Shown here one piece after another: positions 59,763-64,000 of a stretch of 64,000 nt of DNA (the stretch's first letter is position 1; each line of letters opens with the position of its first letter). The translations under genes and the position numbers were made by a program. Below the pieces are notes generated by a model, which worked only from the letters and a program-made list of their open reading frames with translations, did no database searches and was not told the DNA's origin. The stretch is from Bacillus litorisediminis (GTDB taxonomy: Bacteria; Bacillota; Bacilli; Bacillales; JC228), in the NCBI RefSeq assembly GCF_022808645.1, contig NZ_JAKZKT010000020.1:1-64000 (forward strand). Direction: 5' to 3'.

Positions 59763-61718
59763 TTAAACATGACTGTTTTGACGGTCTTTTACCCAATTGA
59801 TTAGTCCGCCTTTTAACATCATATCGATTTGACGTCCAGATAAGTTGTGCCGAACATCAATCTCGAGTCCTTTTCCTTTAACACGAATACTGAATTCACT
59901 GCCTTGCTGAATTTTGGCACGCAAATCAGTAAAAATCAGAACATCGTCTTGCTCCAATTTGTCATAATCTTCTTCATGGACAAATGTAACAGGCAGGATT
60001 CCAAAGTTAACTAGGTTTTGCCAATGAATTCGGGCAAAGTCTTTTACTAATGCAACCCGTAAACCTAGATACCTTGGTGCAAGCGCTGCATGTTCACGGC
60101 TGGACCCTTGTCCATAATTAAAACCGGCGACAATTGCATGACCGCTTTCATTCCGTAATTTCATTGCTTTTTCGTAATAGTTCTCGTCAATGATTTCAAA
60201 GGCAAACTTACTGATTTCAGGCAGGTTACTCCGGTAAGGGAGGACACGAGCGCCTCCTGCTAATATTTCATCGGTTGAAATATTGTCTCCCATCTTTAAT
60301 AAAATCGGAACTTCTAAGTTATCTTGAAGCTGATCCATCTCTGGAATGGAGGCAATATTTGGACCTTTGTGTAAGTCAACCTTTCTTGCCTCCTCATAGG
60401 TAAGCGGCTCATCTAACAAATTTAATTCAAGCGTTGGGTCATCCGGTTCTTTTACCTTCGGATATTCCATATCTAACGATCGAGGGTCCGTAATAACTCC
60501 TTTTAAAGCAGACGCAGCTGCAGTCTCAGGACTGCATAAAAACACACTATCTTCTCTCGTTCCGGAACGGCCAGGGAAGTTGCGAGGGGTTGTTCTCAGA
60601 CTGTTTCTGCCGGTTGCAGGTGCTTGTCCCATCCCAATGCACCCATTGCAGCCTGCCTGATGAAGCCTTGCTCCAGCTTGCAGCAAACTTGCAATATGCC
60701 CCTCCTTTACTAAGTCTGTTAACATTTGCCGAGATGTTGGATTTATGTCAAAGGAGATTCCAGGTGCCACCTGTTTCCCTTTTACAATCTCAGCAACTAT
60801 TGCAAAATCACGATAACCCGGATTTGCGGAAGAGCCAACATAGGATTGATAAATAGGCAGTCCTTCCACTTCCTTAACCGTTACCACATTACCAGGGCTT
60901 GAGGGTTTGGCAATCAGCGGCTCTAGCTCAGACAGATTGATTTCTTCATGCAAATCATATGTGGCCCCTTCATCTGCTACCAGCTCCATCCAATCCTCTT
61001 CACGTCCCTGCTGCTTTAGAAACCGTCTCACTTCTTGATCTGATGGGAAAACAGTGGCGGTTGCCCCGAGCTCTGCCCCCATATTCGCAATGACATGGCG
61101 ATCCATTGCTGTTAAACTCTCGAGGCCAGGTCCATAATATTCAATTACACGCCCGACCCCGCCCTTCACATCATGGCGGCGAAGCATTTCGAGAATCACA
61201 TCTTTTGCACTGACCCAGTCTGGAAGTTTACCAATTAGTTTGACTCCCCAGACTTTTGGCATTTTTACATAAAAGGGTTCCCCCGCAATTGCCATTGCTA
61301 CATCTATACCGCCTGCCCCCATTGCGAGCATTCCCATACATCCATTTGCACAAGTGTGGCTGTCGGAACCGAGCAGCGTTTTTCCCGGCTTAGCAAGCCG
61401 CTGCATATGAACGGGATGACTGACACCATTCCCGGGACGGCTGTAATAAAGCCCGAACCGTCGTGTTGCACTTTGCAAGAACAAATGATCATCTGGATTT
61501 TTGCTATCTACCTGAATTAAATTGTGGTCCACATATTGGGCCGATGCTTCCGTTTTCGCATAATCTAGCCCCATAGCTTCTAACTCCAGCATAACCATGG
61601 TTCCAGTTGCGTCTTGGGTTAAAGTTTGATCAATTTTTAGCCCTATTTCCTGACCGGGTGTCATTTCACCGGATAATAGATGCGATTTAATAAGTTTTTG
61701 GGTAACATTCAATCCCAT
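59763..61718 (-). CDS. Aconitate hydratase, short monomeric type
   Basis: A 651-residue aconitase with all three [4Fe-4S] cysteines: Cys123 in SDSHTCANGC and Cys357/Cys360 in AGCNGCIGMG. The active-site serine/arginine block is YGQGSSREHAALAP. The length and HTCANG form match the mitochondrial-like aconitases seen in clostridia rather than the 900-residue CitB of Bacillus, so it may be an extra or specialised copy. It interconverts citrate and isocitrate. GGAGGTAC precedes the ATG at 61718. Confidence 0.9.
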   Translation of the reverse strand: MGLNVTQKLIKSHLLSGEMTPGQEIGLKIDQTLTQDATGTMVMLELEAMGLDYAKTEASAQYVDHNLIQVDSKNPDDHLFLQSATRRFGLYYSRPGNGVSHPVHMQRLAKPGKTLLGSDSHTCANGCMGMLAMGAGGIDVAMAIAGEPFYVKMPKVWGVKLIGKLPDWVSAKDVILEMLRRHDVKGGVGRVIEYYGPGLESLTAMDRHVIANMGAELGATATVFPSDQEVRRFLKQQGREEDWMELVADEGATYDLHEEINLSELEPLIAKPSSPGNVVTVKEVEGLPIYQSYVGSSANPGYRDFAIVAEIVKGKQVAPGISFDINPTSRQMLTDLVKEGHIASLLQAGARLHQAGCNGCIGMGQAPATGRNSLRTTPRNFPGRSGTREDSVFLCSPETAAASALKGVITDPRSLDMEYPKVKEPDDPTLELNLLDEPLTYEEARKVDLHKGPNIASIPEMDQLQDNLEVPILLKMGDNISTDEILAGGARVLPYRSNLPEISKFAFEIIDENYYEKAMKLRNESGHAIVAGFNYGQGSSREHAALAPRYLGLRVALVKDFARIHWQNLVNFGILPVTFVHEEDYDKLEQDDVLIFTDLRAKIQQGSEFSIRVKGKGLEIDVRHNLSGRQIDMMLKGGLINWVKDRQNSHV

Positions 61719-61824
61719 GTATGTACCTCCTGAATCTTTCCATTTCCTTTTATTGTGCTTTAAATCAGGAAATATATGCTTTTGAAACTAGACATACTTT
61801 CATAAATATGTTTATATAATAAAG

Positions 61825-61856
61825 TTACCCAGGATAACTATTACCCAGGATAACTA
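61825..61856. promoter_or_regulatory. Tandem 16-bp direct repeat, candidate MarR operators
   Basis: Two adjacent identical copies of TTACCCAGGATAACTA. Each has internal dyad symmetry (GTTA...TAAC around CCCAGGA), as MarR dimers prefer, and they lie directly before the ribosome binding site of the MarR gene. Confidence 0.65.
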
Positions 61857-61912
61857 TTATTTGGAGGTGCTGTACGATCAAAACTTCTCAAAAATTTTTT
61901 CATCAGCTCTTG

Positions 61913-62308
61913 ATGCTATACCGTCCGTTTGAAAATAATTTGAATATTCTCCTTAGCAAGCATCAAATTCAAAGGGCTCAATGGACAATCATGTACTACT
62001 TATATAATTTTGGTTCTGCTACACTCGTTGAACTTTCTACTTATCAGGGGGTCGAAAAACCCACTATAACGAGAACGATGAACCGCTTAGAAGAAATGGG
62101 CTATGTTAAGCAAGTCCCAAGCGAAGACAAACGGGAAAAACCGATGCAGCTGACTGAATTAGGAGTCCAAATCTATAAAGAAGTGCGTCTCACGATTGAC
62201 GAATTTGAAGAGAACATACTAAAGGGGATCTCGGAAGAAGAACAAATCGAAGTAATTCGTATTATGGGAGAAATCAGAAACCATATATTTCAGAGAGGAG
62301 ACAGCTAA
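61913..62308 (+). CDS. MarR family transcriptional regulator (start codon uncertain)
   Basis: A winged-helix regulator of at least 131 residues: LVELSTYQGVEKPTITRTMN is the recognition helix, EEMGYVKQVPSEDKREKP the wing. The listed ATG (61913) has no ribosome binding site. The reading frame continues upstream in a family-like way (SQKFFHQL) to ACG at 61874, which is 6 nt after a strong GGAGG. Either ACG is used or the true ATG was lost by mutation. It is coupled to the MFS gene (no gap) and probably represses it together with itself. Confidence 0.82.
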   Translation: MLYRPFENNLNILLSKHQIQRAQWTIMYYLYNFGSATLVELSTYQGVEKPTITRTMNRLEEMGYVKQVPSEDKREKPMQLTELGVQIYKEVRLTIDEFEENILKGISEEEQIEVIRIMGEIRNHIFQRGDS

Positions 62309-63511
62309 GTGAATCAGGAGAAGCCCCGACTTTGGACAAAGGATTTTATCATTGTTTCATCTGTTAATTTTTTCTTATACTTAATCTTTTATTTATTAAT
62401 GGTTACTGTAGCTCTCTATGCAGTTGAGAAGTATCATGCTTCGGAAAGCCAGGCCGGGCTTGTAACCGGAATATTTATTATTGGAACGTTAATCGGACGT
62501 CTCTTTATTGGACGAATCATAGATCAAATGGGGTATAAGAAGTTTTTATATATTGGTCTTGCTTTTTTTACTTTAACTTCCTTTTTATATTTTTTTAAAT
62601 TAGGCATTACTTTTTTGCTGATTAATCGATTCGTTCACGGGATTGCACTTGGGGTGGCCAGTACGGCGACCGGATCCATTGTTGCACGAATTATTCCAGC
62701 CGCCCGTAAAGGGGAAGGAATCGGTTTCTACAGTCTAAGTGTTACGCTTGCTACAGCGATTGGCCCATTTATCGGGCTGTTTATGAGCCAGCACACAAGT
62801 TATCAAATGATTTTCAGTTTTTGCCTCATATTAGGAATCATTAGTTTACTAATCGGGATTTTTCTCTATATACCAGCTGCTGAGGCTCGATCTAGTGCCT
62901 CGGAATTAAAAGGGTTTAAGTTATCTGGCTTTATTGAGCCAAAAGCAGTGCCTATTTCAATTGTCGCTATGATCCTAGGTTTTTGCTACTCTAGCGTTCT
63001 TTCGTTTATTAATTTTTATGCAATCGAGCTAGAACTCATTGAGGCAGCCAGCTTTTTCTTTATTGTTTATGCAGCTGCTATCATAGTATCTCGTCCATTC
63101 ACAGGCCGCTTAATGGATGTTAAGGGTGCGAACTATGTTATGTATCCAGCTTTTGTCCTCTTTGGCGGCGGATTACTGATTTTAAGTACTGCAGAAGTAA
63201 GCCTTACGTTTCTATTAGCAGGGATTCTGATTGGTCTCGGATTCGGTAATATGCAATCAGTCACCCAAGCTATTGCTATTAAACTGACTCCGTCCCATCG
63301 TATGGGCCTCGCTACTTCTACATTTTTTATATTAATTGATGCTGGGTATGGATTCGGACCTTACCTTCTTGGGTTTGTCATCCCTCTAGCAGGTTACAAT
63401 TTACTTTATGCCATCCTGGGTGTGACCGTTCTGGCAACAGCCATTCTTTACTTCTTTTTGCACGGACAAAAAGAAACTTCAGCGAGAGCAATCCATAACG
63501 GAATCTCATAA
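62309..63511 (+). CDS. MFS transporter co-transcribed with MarR
   Basis: A 400-residue, 12-helix transporter. Motif A is GRLFIGRIIDQMGYKKFLYI and helix 5 reads SVTLATAIGPFIGLFMS. The GTG start directly follows the MarR stop and has GAGAGGAGACAG upstream. It is likely a drug or metabolite exporter controlled by the adjacent MarR. The substrate is unknown. Two weak hairpins follow (63543-63563 and 63584-63607). Confidence 0.88.
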   Translation: MNQEKPRLWTKDFIIVSSVNFFLYLIFYLLMVTVALYAVEKYHASESQAGLVTGIFIIGTLIGRLFIGRIIDQMGYKKFLYIGLAFFTLTSFLYFFKLGITFLLINRFVHGIALGVASTATGSIVARIIPAARKGEGIGFYSLSVTLATAIGPFIGLFMSQHTSYQMIFSFCLILGIISLLIGIFLYIPAAEARSSASELKGFKLSGFIEPKAVPISIVAMILGFCYSSVLSFINFYAIELELIEAASFFFIVYAAAIIVSRPFTGRLMDVKGANYVMYPAFVLFGGGLLILSTAEVSLTFLLAGILIGLGFGNMQSVTQAIAIKLTPSHRMGLATSTFFILIDAGYGFGPYLLGFVIPLAGYNLLYAILGVTVLATAILYFFLHGQKETSARAIHNGIS

Positions 63512-63583
63512 ATTTCAATTGTAAAACAAAAGAGATTGTCACAAAAGCCTGACAGTGGCTTTTGGGAAGTTTCACAAACACAC

Positions 63584-63614
63584 GAGCCATTTATAATTAA
63601 AAGGCTCTTTTTTA
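63584..63614 (+). terminator. Terminator of the MarR-MFS transcript
   Basis: Stem GAGCC/GGCTC with AT-rich extension (14-nt loop), followed by TTTTTTA; a second small hairpin AAAAGCC/GGCTTTT lies at 63543-63563. Confidence 0.55.
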
Positions 63615-63716
63615 ATGTATTGCTCAAATCAAATTAGAAATATGGAACAAGCTTACAGTTGGACTAATACAATAAACCATCGGAACTATTTAATTATGGG
63701 GGGTGGAGGTGATACC

Positions 63717-64000
63717 ATGGGAGCCATAAACGGTGAAGAATTCATAAACCGATTAAATCAGATGAATACCGAGATTTGGTTTAATGGAGAAAGGCTAAAA
63801 GGAAAAATTTCAGAACATCCCGCCTTTAAAGGGATTATTCGGACTAAAGCGTCCCTTTACGATTTACAGCATCACCCAAAGTTTAAGGATGAGATGATAT
63901 TCCGATCACCAGAAACAGGAGACCCTATCAGTCTTTCGTACTTGCAGCCTAAAACTAAAGAGGATTTAAGAAAAAGACGCAGGATGATAGAACACTGGGC
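63717..64000 (+). CDS. hpaB: 4-hydroxyphenylacetate 3-hydroxylase family oxygenase (N-terminal part)
   Basis: The gene runs off the window; 94 codons are visible. The N-terminus MGAINGEEFINRLNQ, then VWINGE-like EIWFNGERLKGKISEHPAFK and LQPKTKEDLRKRRRMIEHW match HpaB-type FADH2-dependent oxygenases (B. subtilis YoaI). The strong GGGGTGGAGGTG site precedes ATG 63717. Full function and FAD reductase partner lie outside the window. Confidence 0.88.
   Translation, partial: MGAINGEEFINRLNQMNTEIWFNGERLKGKISEHPAFKGIIRTKASLYDLQHHPKFKDEMIFRSPETGDPISLSYLQPKTKEDLRKRRRMIEHW

Overview
The window looks like a chromosomal segment of an aerobic, spore-forming, low-GC member of the Bacillaceae (Bacillus/Neobacillus type). 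Evidence seen in the sequence: AT-rich DNA, strong AGGAGG-type ribosome binding sites, spore genes (tgl transglutaminase, three yjcZ-type miniproteins, a YhcN/YlaJ lipoprotein), B. subtilis-like gene sets (ycbLMNO, ytcD-ytbDE, adaA-alkA-ogt, metNIQ) and Firmicute regulatory devices (SAM-I riboswitches, a PyrR attenuator, CcpA cre-like sites, a Fur box). No tRNA, rRNA, CRISPR array, prophage or plasmid functions were found.

Layout. 1-6050: the cut end of an ISL3-family IS, a Bcr/CflA efflux pump, ilvE, GNAT and DUF421 genes, two small unknown genes and tgl. 6055-10930: a keto-acid degradation operon (scoA-scoB-thiolase and an Nramp-like permease) divergent from an IclR regulator. 10934-11476: remnants of MBL-fold and SRPBCC genes. 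11509-17344: a PTS IIC protein, an AAHS-type MFS transporter behind a PyrR attenuator, an orphan PAS histidine kinase, and a divergent VWA/unknown pair. 17469-25916: LysE exporter, FAH hydrolase, L,D-transpeptidase, three yjcZ genes, an aldehyde dehydrogenase/DUF779/dicarboxylate transporter cluster and a HEXXH protein. 26001-34740: two 52-bp repeat arrays flanking an MFS pump, ycbLMNO, a DUF3298 protein and a NERD protein. 34900-39253: an amino-acid ABC importer operon containing a lysine-6-dehydrogenase-like enzyme, with a divergent GntR. 39359-46444: purU, TerC, a YhcN-like lipoprotein, and metNIQ plus an M20 amidohydrolase behind two consecutive SAM-I riboswitches. 46431-49837: the adaptive response operon, a broken PEP-mutase-like gene and an MBL hydrolase. 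50067-55054: epimerase, DJ-1 protein, REP-like palindromes and ytcD-ytbDE. 55348-59046: fused remnants of a multicopper oxidase and a histidine kinase, two more motif arrays, an MFS pump and mscL. 59062-64000: hmoA with a Fur box, a zinc-ribbon miniprotein, a short aconitase, MarR-MFS and the start of hpaB.

Most notable points. (1) Four intergenic arrays use short inverted motifs spaced about 51-52 bp apart, close to five DNA turns; two of them share the same arms at the same positions but have different spacers. (2) A PyrR attenuator precedes an aromatic-acid-type transporter, which suggests orotate or a related pyrimidine acid as substrate. (3) Two complete SAM-I riboswitches, each with its own terminator, lie in series before metNIQ-M20. 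(4) An Nramp-like permease lacking most canonical metal ligands is encoded in a keto-acid CoA-transferase operon. (5) The window holds many gene remnants (MBL, SRPBCC, PEP mutase, VOC, multicopper oxidase, histidine kinase, possible TetR), signs of active gene decay and rearrangement. All identifications were made by eye; no database search was run.
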